Origin: Treponema bryantii NK4A124
GTDB lineage: Bacteria > Spirochaetota > Spirochaetia > Treponematales > Treponemataceae
Length of the DNA: 63,940 nt
Direction of reading: 5' to 3'
NCBI RefSeq assembly: GCF_000421345.1
Contig: NZ_ATWV01000015.1
Location: forward strand, 1 to 63,940
Position numbers and translations under genes: made by a program. The notes under the pieces were generated by a model. It saw only the letters and a program-made list of their open reading frames with translations. It ran no database searches and was not told the DNA's origin. Shown here piece by piece: positions 1 to 9,509 of the stretch. Numbering within the stretch: the stretch's first letter is position 1; each line of letters begins with the position of its first letter.

Positions 1-289
1 TATCGTCGCCTTGGTGGGCCGTTACCCCACCAACTAGCTAATAGTACGCGGGCCGCTCTCTGTGCGAATCAAAAGATCCTTTCCTGCATGTCCTCTGACA
101 ACATGCAGCGTATCCGGTATTATCTCCTATTTCTAGGAGCTGTCCCCGTCACAGAGGTACGTCACCCACGCGTTACTCACCAGTCCGCCGCTCTAGGATT
201 AGTGCAAGCACCAATCTTACCGCTCGACTTGCATGCTTAAGACGCGCCGCCAGCGTTCGTTCTGAGCCAGGATCAAACTCTCCATGATT
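1..289 (-). rRNA. rrs: 16S ribosomal RNA, 5' part
   Basis: The complement reads the universal 16S start (AGAGTTTGATCCTGGCTCAG) near 265-285 followed by typical helix sequence. Transcription runs leftward, so only about the first 290 nt are inside the window. The exact mature 5' end is an estimate. Confidence 0.97.
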
Positions 290-375
290 ATTTCAATACC
301 CCGAAGGGTAATGATTTCACATAAATTGTTCAAAACCAGCTGAATATTTGCTGAATTGATTTACAATCGAAACTT

Positions 376-404
376 AGATTTCCGAAACAAGTTCGGAATG
401 ACAC
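376..404. repeat. Dispersed palindrome (family B) inside the rRNA leader
   Basis: A short palindrome (TTCCGAA, ACAAG loop, TTCGGAA) flanked by AGAT and ATGACA. The same design (GTCAT, stem, AAGCC/AACTTG-type loop, stem, GAT) recurs at 29225, 32001, 57454, 59767 and 61756. Here it lies between boxA and the 16S start, so it is transcribed as part of the rRNA precursor. Confidence 0.7.
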
Positions 405-486
405 CTTGCGTGTCTGTTTCGCGGGTTGTGTTTTTATGGTAAAAACACTAAAAAAATTATTTAGTCAGTTATTTCCTTCCCTGATC

Positions 487-498
487 TGTCAAAGAGCA
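487..498 (-). promoter_or_regulatory. rRNA antitermination boxA
   Basis: The minus strand reads TGCTCTTTGACA, which differs by one base from the Escherichia coli rrn boxA TGCTCTTTAACA. It lies in the 16S leader about 20-30 nt after the predicted transcription start, as expected for Nus-factor antitermination. Confidence 0.8.
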
Positions 499-526
499 GC
501 GCCGCTGTGTTGCGACGGTGAAAATG

Positions 527-555
527 AATATACTTCTTTCTAAACTTTTCGTCAA
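527..555 (-). promoter_or_regulatory. rRNA operon promoter
   Basis: The minus strand has TTGACG (550-555), a 17-nt spacer and TATATT (527-532), a near-consensus sigma-70 promoter. Transcription would start near 520, giving a leader of about 230 nt before 16S. Confidence 0.8.
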
Positions 556-594
556 TAGCTGATACGTGATTTTTATGCTTTTTTTTGATTTTTT

Positions 595-623
595 TTTACA
601 TTTTTTGTTAAACAATATATAAT
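595..623 (+). promoter_or_regulatory. Promoter of the DJ-1 family gene
   Basis: TTTACA (595-600), a 17-nt spacer and TATAAT (618-623). The predicted start near 630 leaves a leader of about 10 nt that begins almost with the GGAGG ribosome binding site at 630-634. Confidence 0.8.
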
Positions 624-640
624 GAATGCGGAGGATAAAA

Positions 641-1228
641 ATGAAAACAGCTGCTGTATTTTTTGCTGATGGATTTGAGGATATTGAGGCTCTTTCGCCT
701 GTAGATTATTTGAGACGCGCCGGCGTTGAAGTTATAACTGTTGGTGTAAAGGGAATGCCTTTTAATGATACTATGATTGTTACAAGCTCACACAATGTTC
801 CAATGATTATGGATATGAGTCTGGATTCTTATATGAAGAAGTTCGGAGATTCAATTCCTGATTGCGTAGTATGTCCGGGTGGCGGCAAAGGTGCAATTAA
901 TCTTTCTGAATGCACTACTCTTCTTGCTCATCTTGAAAAGGCCTGGGATGCTGGACGTCTGGTTGCTGCAATTTGTGCAGCACCTTCTGTTGTTCTTGGA
1001 AAGACAAAAATTCCTGCCGGTAAAAAATGGACCTGCTATCCTGATATGGAAGGCGAATCAAAGCCTGAATATCAGAGCGGTTATAGCAATAAGGTATTTG
1101 TTACTGATGGAAATTTAGTTACTTCACGCGGACCTGGCGCCGCAGAAGAATTTGCTATGGAATTAGTAAGGATTCTTGCCGGCGAAGAAGTATATAAAAA
1201 AGTGCACGATAGTAGTCAACAGCGTTAA
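641..1228 (+). CDS. DJ-1/PfpI (YajL-type) family protein
   Basis: Class I glutamine amidotransferase-like fold of the DJ-1/YajL/ThiJ type. In other bacteria these cytoplasmic proteins are linked to oxidative and carbonyl stress protection or glyoxalase/deglycase activity. The start FFADGFEDIEALSP carries the conserved early glutamate, and AAICAAPSVV holds the nucleophile-elbow cysteine. The start at 641 is chosen over an in-frame ATG at 626 because GGAGG (630-634) sits 6 nt before 641 and would otherwise be coding. The protein is 195 aa, normal for the family. It is monocistronic, divergent from the rRNA operon, and ends before a palindromic terminator-like element. The exact substrate cannot be told from sequence. 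Confidence 0.9.
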   Translation: MKTAAVFFADGFEDIEALSPVDYLRRAGVEVITVGVKGMPFNDTMIVTSSHNVPMIMDMSLDSYMKKFGDSIPDCVVCPGGGKGAINLSECTTLLAHLEKAWDAGRLVAAICAAPSVVLGKTKIPAGKKWTCYPDMEGESKPEYQSGYSNKVFVTDGNLVTSRGPGAAEEFAMELVRILAGEEVYKKVHDSSQQR

Positions 1229-1234
1229 AAATAA

Positions 1235-1319
1235 ATGCCACACGGATTCGAAATGCCTAACGGCATTTCATTTTTATAACTATAGATTTTGCGTTAGCAA
1301 AATCCAATCCGTGTGGTAT
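1235..1319. terminator. Three-way palindrome between convergent genes
   Basis: An outer stem pairs 1235-1248 with 1306-1319 (core CCACACGGATT/AATCCGTGTGG). It encloses two perfect inner hairpins, 1250-1257/1262-1269 (GAAATGCC) and 1285-1292/1297-1304 (GATTTTGC), with TAAC-like and GTTA loops. It lies between two convergent genes and probably ends transcription on both strands; there is no long U-run. Confidence 0.65.
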
Positions 1320-1324
1320 TATTA

Positions 1325-1642
1325 TTAAAGTTCACTTTCCTTCACTTTTATCTGTTCACCCAGATTCTTTATTTCTTCCTGAATATCATTCAAAATCTTA
1401 ATGTCTTCTGCATTTGAGCTTGTAATTGAAGCACCTTCAAGAAGCATCTGAGAGAGCTTGAGCCCCATTTCTTCATACTTGCAGTCTCGTTTTGTTTCCA
1501 GTTTATGAATCTCAATTTTTGTTACGCTTTTATCAGTAAAATCCTGAACCTTATCTCCGGCTTTTGACAATGCTTCCTTAGAGGCCTGAGTTCCACGAGA
1601 GAATAAATCTTTTACCTTATTTCCAAAATCTTCTACATTCAT
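1325..1642 (-). CDS. Small helical protein of unknown function
   Basis: A 105-aa, charged, almost entirely alpha-helical protein. The first ~40 residues look amphipathic (SKEALSKAGDKVQDFTDK), and residues 75-105 could form a coiled coil. It has no signal peptide, TM segment or recognised domain. It is the last gene of a minus-strand operon, 15 bp after the 1575-aa receptor phosphatase, with a GAGGGG-type ribosome binding site. Its position suggests a partner of that signalling protein, but this is inference. It resembles short stress-type helical proteins only in general composition. Confidence 0.75.
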   Translation of the reverse strand: MNVEDFGNKVKDLFSRGTQASKEALSKAGDKVQDFTDKSVTKIEIHKLETKRDCKYEEMGLKLSQMLLEGASITSSNAEDIKILNDIQEEIKNLGEQIKVKESEL

Positions 1643-1657
1643 TTTTCTACCCCTCTT

Positions 1658-4600
1658 TTAAATTCTCTTAATTGCAAGCAAGGTTAAGTCATCGGACTGC
1701 TCATCTTCAAGCATCTGGTCGTAATCTACATAGTTAGTACCGGCAGAATCCTCTGATTTATGAGCCGCATAGTAATCATACATATTAAAGTATTTTAAAA
1801 GGAATTCGTCAATCTTTTTATCAATCTTTATGTAATCTGTCTGCTGTACTGCAGGTGATTTATAAAGACGGAATACCTTTTCGAGAGATGCAAGTGCAAG
1901 AATAGATTCTGAAACGCTTCCTTCGCATTTAGAAAAATCAAATTCCAGGCTTTCACCAGTAGCAGGATTATCCAGTTTTGTTAGTATAAACTTACGCTTA
2001 TTATACACTGCCTCGATAGCCTGCTTGATTCTATCCGGTCCAAACTCTTCTTTTGCATCTTCCATCTTAAACTCAGATTCTTCTTCGTGAGTTTTTGGAT
2101 TCATCTTCTTAACTTCAACTTCATTCTGTCTTACCGTGTAATCAAGCTCGCGGATACGACGTGTTGACTCTTCAATACCGTCAGTATAAAGATAGAGAAT
2201 ATCACCATGATTAAGAATGGTCTTTTCAACAACAAAGCCGCCACGCATTGCAACAAGGTCAGAAGTAAATACACCTGCAGTTGGAGCCGAAGCAAGTGTC
2301 AAAAGTTTAAGCTGATGAGTTGCAGCATCGTAAATATGAACAAGATTATCTCCGGCATTACACATATAAAGCTCGCCTGTCTTTACATTTAATAGACAGA
2401 TAATAAGTGTTGCAAACTTACCGCGAAGTCCAAGTCCTTCAATAAAGTCGTTAATCTGCTCTACAAGTTTTTCAAGGTGAGTACCGTTTTTAGCGTAGGA
2501 CCATTTTTCAAAGTAACGGCGGAAGATTGTAGCAACAACCGTCATGATAATTGCCGCCGGAATACCATGTCCCGAAACGTCGCATTTGATAATTCCAAAC
2601 CAGGTATCATCAAGCTTTTTATAATCAAAATAGTCACCGGATACACCGGATTCACCCTCGTAGTAACCAAAGGCTTCAAGTTCATTATCCTTATATTCTG
2701 CAAAGGTATTTTTGTTATTTGCACCTAAGGCTTCAAGCGGCAGAAAGGCCTTTTGTACTGCCTTACCGTCCATTGCAAGCGCTTCTTCTTCCGCATTTGC
2801 AACAAGCTCATGAGTCATGTTATTGATTGCATCACCAAGGCGCCCTACTTCATCCTTTGATTTTATTTCAACATCCTTTCCCTTCAGATTAATCTTATTT
2901 TTTGTCTGACCAATCATAATTACATGCTTTTCCAGCTTTTGTACCGGACGAACGATAAGGGAAGCAAAAAGGTATGCACCTGCAATTCCAAAGGCAACAG
3001 CAGCAACTGCAACAATCAGAGAGAATAAAACTATTTTTCTGATTTCTGCGTTAAGACTGTCTATAAGACTTTGTGTAGAAAGTTCCAGATAAATAACACT
3101 GTGAATATAGTTTCCGCTTGTTCCCTTACGATACATTACCGGGCGATAGAAAATATAATCTGTATTCGTGCGGTCAAGATTTTCCGTATCAAATTGAGGG
3201 AAAGAACCGGATGCTGCTTTTGAATATTCTGCAAGGCGGGCATCAAGCTGATTTCTTAATTCAACGATTACATCAGAAAGCCTTTCTGCTTCTGCAGCAT
3301 CTTCTTCTACCGGAGATGCATATAGAGCTTCCGCATCACGGGAAAGACTGTCAATTTTATCAGAAAGTTCTTTTACTTCAGCGTCAATTTCTTTATCAAG
3401 ATCTTTTAATTTTGCCGTCAGATCCAGAATTACTTTTTCCTGAATTTCTGACTCTCCATAAATAAGGGTATAACTTCCTGTTTTCTCACCAATATCCGGA
3501 TCATTGGTTGCCCAGATATAATTAAGATTATCTGCAGAATTTGAATCTAACTGCTGACCTGTAATCGTTACGTATTTTACTTCACTCATGGCATCCTTTT
3601 GAGCAGGCAGTGCTGTAAGCTCAAGAAGATTGTTTGCCGGGAAGAAATTCTTTACACCGGAATGAAGGCTTTCCAGAAGTACCTCTGTTCGGTTCTGCAG
3701 ACCGGCTGCCATAGTCTGCTCCTGTAATCTTACAACCTTATAACCGTTTTGAAGACTTACGGCTATTACAACCGCAATAACAAGTGAGAAAGTAAAGGCG
3801 ATAAGTTTTTTCTTCAGGCTTGGTAACCTGCGGAAATTTTTACTGAGTTTCTTCAAAGGCATGGCAGCTCCTGTGAACAGCGAATTAATTTCGCTATTGG
3901 TTAGATTTTTTTCGTGTATATTCTGGAAAATATTTATCGCAATAAAGATAACTGTAATTACAATTATCATAAGAATTACAAATACAATAATCAGACTGAC
4001 TGCAACTTTGTATTTGTAATGTCTGAAGTTTGAAGACAATCTGCTTTGCGGCTGATATTCTGCTTCAATTTTTATAGTACCGTTTTGCGAAATTGTGAGG
4101 ATTGTACCTGTAAAATAAAGCCCTCTATCTGTATGCAAAAGACCAATTTTGTATTTACCTTCATCAAGGTCGCTTCCAAGCTGTACTGAAGAAATACGGC
4201 TGTCTGACTGAACACGGAATTTACCATCATCTGCTGTAAGAACTAAATCGTATGGAGCAAGACCGTCTGCATCAATATAAATCTCGCGAACTCTTCCGTC
4301 ATAGGTAAAGCCGCCACCGTTAATAACGAGTTGGCTGTCGCCCATATCGTTTTTCTTCTGTTCGATAGAAGTAACATATGTTGAAGGCTGAAATTTATTT
4401 AAGATATACAGAGCCGAAGACGGTTGGCTTATATTTCCAACTTCATCAACTGCAGAAACCGAAAGAATGTAAACGCCATTAGGTCTGTTATAATAACGAC
4501 CGGTAGTTAGTAATCTGGTTGAAACCGCTGAAGAAGAATTCATGCGACGGCTGGCAGTAAGAGAACTTTCATATTTTTGCAGAAGACTATCTCGAATCTC

Positions 4601-6385
4601 TTCTGTCTGACTTGCAGAAAGCCTTAGCGGATGTTTTTTAGAAACTGAAATTGATTTTGGTATAGAACCTAAATAATCAATTCTGTAAAGATAACTTGCT
4701 GTATCTTCAGATTTTGAGGCATCCCATTTTAAGCTGTAATTATTCGAATCAATAAATCCGTAGGCATCTACATTTGTAAATGTGAGATTTGGAGGTATAG
4801 GGGGTGTAAGATCGAGATGATATGTTATAGAACCAATGTCTGACCAGTTACCTGCATAGTCTGCTACCCTAACTTTTAAAGTATACATACCGTCTTTTAC
4901 AGCCTTAAGACGGAGCTTGTTTTCTTTTGTAAAATGTTCAATCTGTTTAAGCGGTTCATTGCTGCCATAATCATCTTCATGAGACCAGGTATAGGAATAG
5001 CCGGAAATATTTGAGGAGTCTGCAGGGAAGTTAATCTGTATCTGCACATCCTCAGCCCGTGAGCTTTTTCCTTTACGGAAAGAAAGCGGAGTAAATGACG
5101 GTGGTAAAACAGATTTATCCGGAGACAGGATTGCAATAGAATGCTTTGAAGCAGTATTAGTCTGCTGCCATATAAAAGAAAGAACAGAGTTTTCTGCCGC
5201 GTCATTTGCAGCGCCATCTGCCTCACCGCCAGCGTCAGTCCCCCCTTCTGCCGTCAAAAGCGGATAGGCAAAAAGATTAGAATTACGGTCTTCGACAAGG
5301 CTTGTTTCATTCCAGTAGCTTCCGTTCTTTTTTACCATATAAACAGATTCCCGGCCCCGCCTTGTATCAAACCAGGTCATATAGAGACTGCCGTTATAGG
5401 TAAACATAACAGGTCTGTTTGCACTACCCTGATTTGTAAGAGCCTCTGCACTGCCTGCAACAACTCCTCCAGCCGTAAGATTTTCAACCCAGATAGAAGA
5501 GTTTACAGAATCTGTTCTTTCCCAGGTAAGGTAAACCTGCCCGTCAAATTCATAAAGTCCCGGCCTCTGGTTCTGATATTCATGAAACTGTTTACCACCG
5601 CGGGCAGGCAGAGAGCTTCTGTCTGTAACAAGCACAGGATTTGACCAGCCCTTGCCGGAATCAACTGTCATATATAGCTGATAGGAAAGTCTGTTAGTTT
5701 CTGCCGAAGTATACTGGGCCTGGAAAACCACAATATCTCCAAAGGAAGAATGCAGAAGAACCGGAATGAAAGGGTTTCTGTAATTTGCCGCAGGCTGGAA
5801 TTGACTGAACTTTTGCCACTTAATTCCATCTGAAGAATCAGAAGAAAAAATAGAAAAGGAATTTTCTTCACCAACAGAAGTGAAAATGCGGAAAGTATCT
5901 GAACCGGTTGCATAAATACGAGGTGCAACTGTAATAGAAGAAGTTGAAGGCAGCTTTGTTTCGGTAAAACTTTTACACTGATCACTTGAAACATAAACCG
6001 CAAGATTAGAAAGACCTGTCATGACTGCAACACCAACAGTTCCCTTTTTTAATACTGCTGCAGTATAAATATCAGGAACTTCGTCACCAGAATAGGCAAA
6101 AGGCCCTGCAAAACGTCTGTTTTCTGAATAATCTTTTAACGATGTATATCGGCGGGCTGAAATATAAATCTGTCTCTTAGCCTGGTCTACTTCCTGCCAG
6201 AATAAGTAGGTAGATTTTCCGTCGCTTGCCGGAATAGTTACAGGGAAGCGGGAATCTGTATCGGTAATGACCTTAGGATTTTCCCAGTAAAAATCAGCGG
6301 CAAAAAGAGGCTGCAAGCAGGCTCCTGCAAGAGACAGAATTATGAGGAATAATACTTTCTTTAAGAACGCTGCATAACTTTTCAT
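1658..6385 (-). CDS. Receptor-like SpoIIE/PP2C phosphatase with secreted beta-propeller-like and Ig-like domains
   Basis: A 1575-aa transmembrane protein. A signal peptide (about 1-29) is followed by repeats with Asp-box/sialidase-like spacing (motifs such as YLTWER and YMTWFDTRRGRESVY) to about residue 420. Ig- or fibronectin-like segments follow (DLTPPIPPNL). TM helices lie near residues 802, 868 and 1128, then a HAMP-like linker and a SpoIIE-type phosphatase (about 1245-1575). The catalytic metal ligands are visible in SGDYFDY, CDVSGHG, YTDGIEES and SDDLTLLAIK, so the enzyme looks active. Such phosphatases act on anti-anti-sigma-type partners; none is encoded nearby. It is cotranscribed with the TPR-like gene upstream (3-bp gap) and the 105-aa gene downstream. 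Treponemal relatives have been annotated as neuraminidase or RsbU-like; sialidase activity is unproven. Confidence 0.85.
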   Translation of the reverse strand: MKSYAAFLKKVLFLIILSLAGACLQPLFAADFYWENPKVITDTDSRFPVTIPASDGKSTYLFWQEVDQAKRQIYISARRYTSLKDYSENRRFAGPFAYSGDEVPDIYTAAVLKKGTVGVAVMTGLSNLAVYVSSDQCKSFTETKLPSTSSITVAPRIYATGSDTFRIFTSVGEENSFSIFSSDSSDGIKWQKFSQFQPAANYRNPFIPVLLHSSFGDIVVFQAQYTSAETNRLSYQLYMTVDSGKGWSNPVLVTDRSSLPARGGKQFHEYQNQRPGLYEFDGQVYLTWERTDSVNSSIWVENLTAGGVVAGSAEALTNQGSANRPVMFTYNGSLYMTWFDTRRGRESVYMVKKNGSYWNETSLVEDRNSNLFAYPLLTAEGGTDAGGEADGAANDAAENSVLSFIWQQTNTASKHSIAILSPDKSVLPPSFTPLSFRKGKSSRAEDVQIQINFPADSSNISGYSYTWSHEDDYGSNEPLKQIEHFTKENKLRLKAVKDGMYTLKVRVADYAGNWSDIGSITYHLDLTPPIPPNLTFTNVDAYGFIDSNNYSLKWDASKSEDTASYLYRIDYLGSIPKSISVSKKHPLRLSASQTEEIRDSLLQKYESSLTASRRMNSSSAVSTRLLTTGRYYNRPNGVYILSVSAVDEVGNISQPSSALYILNKFQPSTYVTSIEQKKNDMGDSQLVINGGGFTYDGRVREIYIDADGLAPYDLVLTADDGKFRVQSDSRISSVQLGSDLDEGKYKIGLLHTDRGLYFTGTILTISQNGTIKIEAEYQPQSRLSSNFRHYKYKVAVSLIIVFVILMIIVITVIFIAINIFQNIHEKNLTNSEINSLFTGAAMPLKKLSKNFRRLPSLKKKLIAFTFSLVIAVVIAVSLQNGYKVVRLQEQTMAAGLQNRTEVLLESLHSGVKNFFPANNLLELTALPAQKDAMSEVKYVTITGQQLDSNSADNLNYIWATNDPDIGEKTGSYTLIYGESEIQEKVILDLTAKLKDLDKEIDAEVKELSDKIDSLSRDAEALYASPVEEDAAEAERLSDVIVELRNQLDARLAEYSKAASGSFPQFDTENLDRTNTDYIFYRPVMYRKGTSGNYIHSVIYLELSTQSLIDSLNAEIRKIVLFSLIVAVAAVAFGIAGAYLFASLIVRPVQKLEKHVIMIGQTKNKINLKGKDVEIKSKDEVGRLGDAINNMTHELVANAEEEALAMDGKAVQKAFLPLEALGANNKNTFAEYKDNELEAFGYYEGESGVSGDYFDYKKLDDTWFGIIKCDVSGHGIPAAIIMTVVATIFRRYFEKWSYAKNGTHLEKLVEQINDFIEGLGLRGKFATLIICLLNVKTGELYMCNAGDNLVHIYDAATHQLKLLTLASAPTAGVFTSDLVAMRGGFVVEKTILNHGDILYLYTDGIEESTRRIRELDYTVRQNEVEVKKMNPKTHEEESEFKMEDAKEEFGPDRIKQAIEAVYNKRKFILTKLDNPATGESLEFDFSKCEGSVSESILALASLEKVFRLYKSPAVQQTDYIKIDKKIDEFLLKYFNMYDYYAAHKSEDSAGTNYVDYDQMLEDEQSDDLTLLAIKRI

Positions 6386-6388
6386 TGC

Positions 6389-9300
6389 CTAACTTCGAGC
6401 CTCAATCTTATTCTTCAAATCCTTTATCTTCTGCGAATTACCGTTCTGCGGCTTTTTCAAGAGCTGCTCTACAATAGCATTCGCGCCTACTACATTATTA
6501 TTCTGAAGTCTCTGAATTGCAAGCTGATAAAGTCTTTCATCTTCTGTTGAAAGAACAGTTGCCGTATTACCACCAATTTTCGTGGTAATTCTGTCTTTTA
6601 AAGCCATTGCTTCCTGATTATCAGAAACAAGAGCCAGAGCCTCGTCTATCTTAGAAAGGGCATTCTGAAGCTTAGCCTGGTCATTACCGGCAGAGTTATA
6701 TATTTTCTGTGCATCAGCCACAAGTCTCTTTGCACGGTTTGCACCGCTATTACTTACAGGCTTCTGGCGAATTCCAATATCAATTTCTACCTGATAAATT
6801 AAATCCTTTAAGCCTTTATAATTTGGATCAAGCTGATAATAATCAAGAAGATTTGCATAACCTTCCTGCTGGGTATCCTTACTCTTACACATCATTTTTG
6901 CCATATCAATTTTCTGGGCAAATTCTTCGCTGAACTTTTTAGGATCTAAAAGCCTGTTTATTCGCAGTGTCAGAATTGAAGCTTCCTGATTAAGAGGATA
7001 TACATACTGCAGCTTCTGAATGCTTTCGAGAGCAAGAGCCAGGTCTGCTTCTCCGGCCGCCCTGTTTCCTTCCCCTATCTTTCTTGAACCTTCATCAAAA
7101 TACTGATAAGAAATGTTTAAGAGCTGGGACATTTCCGGATACTGGGGAGCCGAAGGAAGAATCTCACGTCCTGTCTTCATGGAAATTGCAGTATTAACAA
7201 AGTTTAAAAGATTTGTAATTTCTTCATCTTCATCAACATTGGTAACTGCCCAGCGAATCTTAGCCTGGTTCAGATATTTTTCCGCATCATCAAAACGCCC
7301 GTTAAAGTATGCATCTTTGGCACGAGTCTTAAGGTCACGAACCTCACGGACAACAACTTCGTTTTCTGCCTTGGCAATATTTTCACCAAGAGCCTGAAGT
7401 TTGCGGTCTGTTTCACTTCTTAGCACTTCATCATTTTGATTTGTAAGAGACTCATCGTATTTTGAAAGTGCATCCTGAAGTTTTTTTCGGGCAGTATCAA
7501 AATCATTATTGCGGAGGGCATTCTGAGCCTCATTAAAGCGGATATCAGCTTCATTACGGGCAAGCTGTGCGGCATTCATCTGACGACGGGCCACTGCAAC
7601 CTGATTCTGAGCATCTGTAATAAGACTGCGAAGCTTTTGTCTGTCTTCTTCGAGGGAAGCTCTTGTTTCTGCAATAAGACCGTCAACTTCAAGAGCACCT
7701 TCTACAGTCTGACTCTGAGCCCCATAGTTTTCTACAATAATTGCCTCATAACCATCAATTGTCTTTATACCATTCTGTGCTGAGGTTTGAGTATAATTTG
7801 AAATCTGAATTGCGAGATCCGGGTAAGAGTAATAAATACCAAAATCAAGTTCAGGATCCTGATTGAAAGTATCTTCGTATACTACAGATTTTGAAATATC
7901 AGCTCTCAGCTCTGCAAGTACATTCTGAGGAATCTTTGTAAAAAAACCAGCCCTGTATTTTTCCGAAGAATTATAATAAGCAAGGGCATTCTGATATACG
8001 GAATCAGAGCTAGCCTTATAGTAATTTGTAATTTCTGTCCAGGAACGGTTGAAGATTGCAGCTGTATCTGTGAAAACTGAATCCAGCATCTGAGAATAGA
8101 GATTTGAAAGGCCGTCAAAGTCTCGGCGGCCGGCTTGTTCTGCTGCTGTATTGTAAGCAAGCGTCCAGTCAAAGCCTTCCAGTTTCTGGCTTTCCTTGTC
8201 GCCTATAAGCTTAGAAAGCTGACTGCTGGAATCAAAAAGGGCACGGATTTCTGAAGCCTCGGCATTTCCATTTGTAATTTTTGCAAGGGTCTTTTCCTGC
8301 TCTGCTCCTGTATTGCGTACCTGAGTATATACTCCGGAAAGTCTCAAAGCATTAGTACAAAGATTTTGAGCGTAATTACAGATATCATAATAAGGTTGGT
8401 ATGGATTTTGAATATTATGTCCTGCAGACGGATTTGCCTCAGCAATCTTATAAATATCCAGAACACGTTTTTCCAGGCCGCTATAGCGGGAAACCTCATT
8501 TACAAGTCCGGCATTAATTTCTGTTTCATAAGTACCGTATTTTTTCAGGAGAACAGAATAAACAGCTTCGTTCATGCGGCCGGCAGCATCGTTCCACTGG
8601 CTATTAACCGCGCCAAGAATTCCTGAATCAGGTACAGACTCAACTCCAAAAACAAAACGGAACATAAAAGGCAAAAATGAAGCATCTGTTAAATCTGAAT
8701 TAAGCTTTTGAACTTCGGCAAACTCTGCCTGCAGATCATTACCAGCCTTAACAATTCCATTACGAAGTTCATTATAATTTCTGAAATAATTTTCAACTTC
8801 CGTAAGCCTGCTTACAGCCAGATCATACTGCTCTGCCCTCACCGCTTTTATAAACTCGCTTACAGCAGTATTAAAGCGCGGCAGATAGTTCTTCTCTTCA
8901 AACTCGGAAATGCGAAGGTCCAGTTCTGCCAGAGTTTTGTCTACGGCACTTATAATCGCCTCATTTTCTTCTTGAGTTTCATAAAAGTCATCGCGGTAAA
9001 GCCAGAAGCCTTCCTTTGCTTTTTCAACAGCGGCTATGTAGTCGCCCTTGTGAGACAGGTCTGCTGTAGCATTTTGAATTTCGAGGAATAAAGCGCGGAA
9101 GTAGTTGAACTCTGCAGATTTTTTCAAGTCTGCAATAAACTGCAGGTTCTGGTCAGAAGGATGCTTTTCGAACTTTTCCAGCTGGGCTGTAATTTCGTAA
9201 ATCTCTTTATTGTTTCCAGGATCTGTCTGAATAAGTTTGATAAGCTTTTCTGCAAGAATTGAATACTGATTTCTCGCATGCATGATACGCTTAATTCGGG

Positions 9301-9505
9301 TCTGGGCAGCATCAAATTTTTCAGGATTTTTTTCGATGTAGATATTAAGCTGTTTTAAGGCTTCATCGTATTCTGTGCGGCGAATCAAGCGGTCAATTTC
9401 AAAAAGAGACAAATCATCCTTTTCCTGTGATTTCTGGGCAAAAGCACAGGGAGTAGCGAGAAAAATCATAATTGCAGAAATAAGGACAATTTTCCTTTTC
9501 ATCAT
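6389..9505 (-). CDS. Secreted TPR/coiled-coil protein, operon partner of the receptor phosphatase
   Basis: A 1038-aa protein with a signal peptide (ILISAIMIFLATPCAFAQ-like, cleavage near residue 23) and no later membrane helix. The rest is helical, with scattered TPR-like units (for example DFDTARKKLQDALSKYDES near 680 and RFDDAEKYLNQAKIRW near 735) and a coiled-coil stretch around residues 630-670. It is therefore probably a periplasmic scaffold. It is the first gene of the operon and sits 3 bp before the receptor phosphatase, suggesting they share a periplasmic task. Two ATGs occur in tandem (9505 and 9502). A TATAAT box at 9510-9515 lies 4-7 nt before them and there is no Shine-Dalgarno, so the mRNA may be leaderless. 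No enzymatic domain is recognised. Confidence 0.85.
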   Translation of the reverse strand: MMKRKIVLISAIMIFLATPCAFAQKSQEKDDLSLFEIDRLIRRTEYDEALKQLNIYIEKNPEKFDAAQTRIKRIMHARNQYSILAEKLIKLIQTDPGNNKEIYEITAQLEKFEKHPSDQNLQFIADLKKSAEFNYFRALFLEIQNATADLSHKGDYIAAVEKAKEGFWLYRDDFYETQEENEAIISAVDKTLAELDLRISEFEEKNYLPRFNTAVSEFIKAVRAEQYDLAVSRLTEVENYFRNYNELRNGIVKAGNDLQAEFAEVQKLNSDLTDASFLPFMFRFVFGVESVPDSGILGAVNSQWNDAAGRMNEAVYSVLLKKYGTYETEINAGLVNEVSRYSGLEKRVLDIYKIAEANPSAGHNIQNPYQPYYDICNYAQNLCTNALRLSGVYTQVRNTGAEQEKTLAKITNGNAEASEIRALFDSSSQLSKLIGDKESQKLEGFDWTLAYNTAAEQAGRRDFDGLSNLYSQMLDSVFTDTAAIFNRSWTEITNYYKASSDSVYQNALAYYNSSEKYRAGFFTKIPQNVLAELRADISKSVVYEDTFNQDPELDFGIYYSYPDLAIQISNYTQTSAQNGIKTIDGYEAIIVENYGAQSQTVEGALEVDGLIAETRASLEEDRQKLRSLITDAQNQVAVARRQMNAAQLARNEADIRFNEAQNALRNNDFDTARKKLQDALSKYDESLTNQNDEVLRSETDRKLQALGENIAKAENEVVVREVRDLKTRAKDAYFNGRFDDAEKYLNQAKIRWAVTNVDEDEEITNLLNFVNTAISMKTGREILPSAPQYPEMSQLLNISYQYFDEGSRKIGEGNRAAGEADLALALESIQKLQYVYPLNQEASILTLRINRLLDPKKFSEEFAQKIDMAKMMCKSKDTQQEGYANLLDYYQLDPNYKGLKDLIYQVEIDIGIRQKPVSNSGANRAKRLVADAQKIYNSAGNDQAKLQNALSKIDEALALVSDNQEAMALKDRITTKIGGNTATVLSTEDERLYQLAIQRLQNNNVVGANAIVEQLLKKPQNGNSQKIKDLKNKIEARS

Positions 9506-9509
9506 TTAT

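Noticed and set aside
626-640. Upstream ATG of the DJ-1 gene
   Set aside because: It would place the GGAGG ribosome binding site inside the coding sequence and lies at the predicted transcription start.
1658-6385. True secreted sialidase
   Set aside because: Only Asp-box-like repeats are seen; there is no FRIP motif or catalytic set, and the protein continues into membrane and phosphatase domains.
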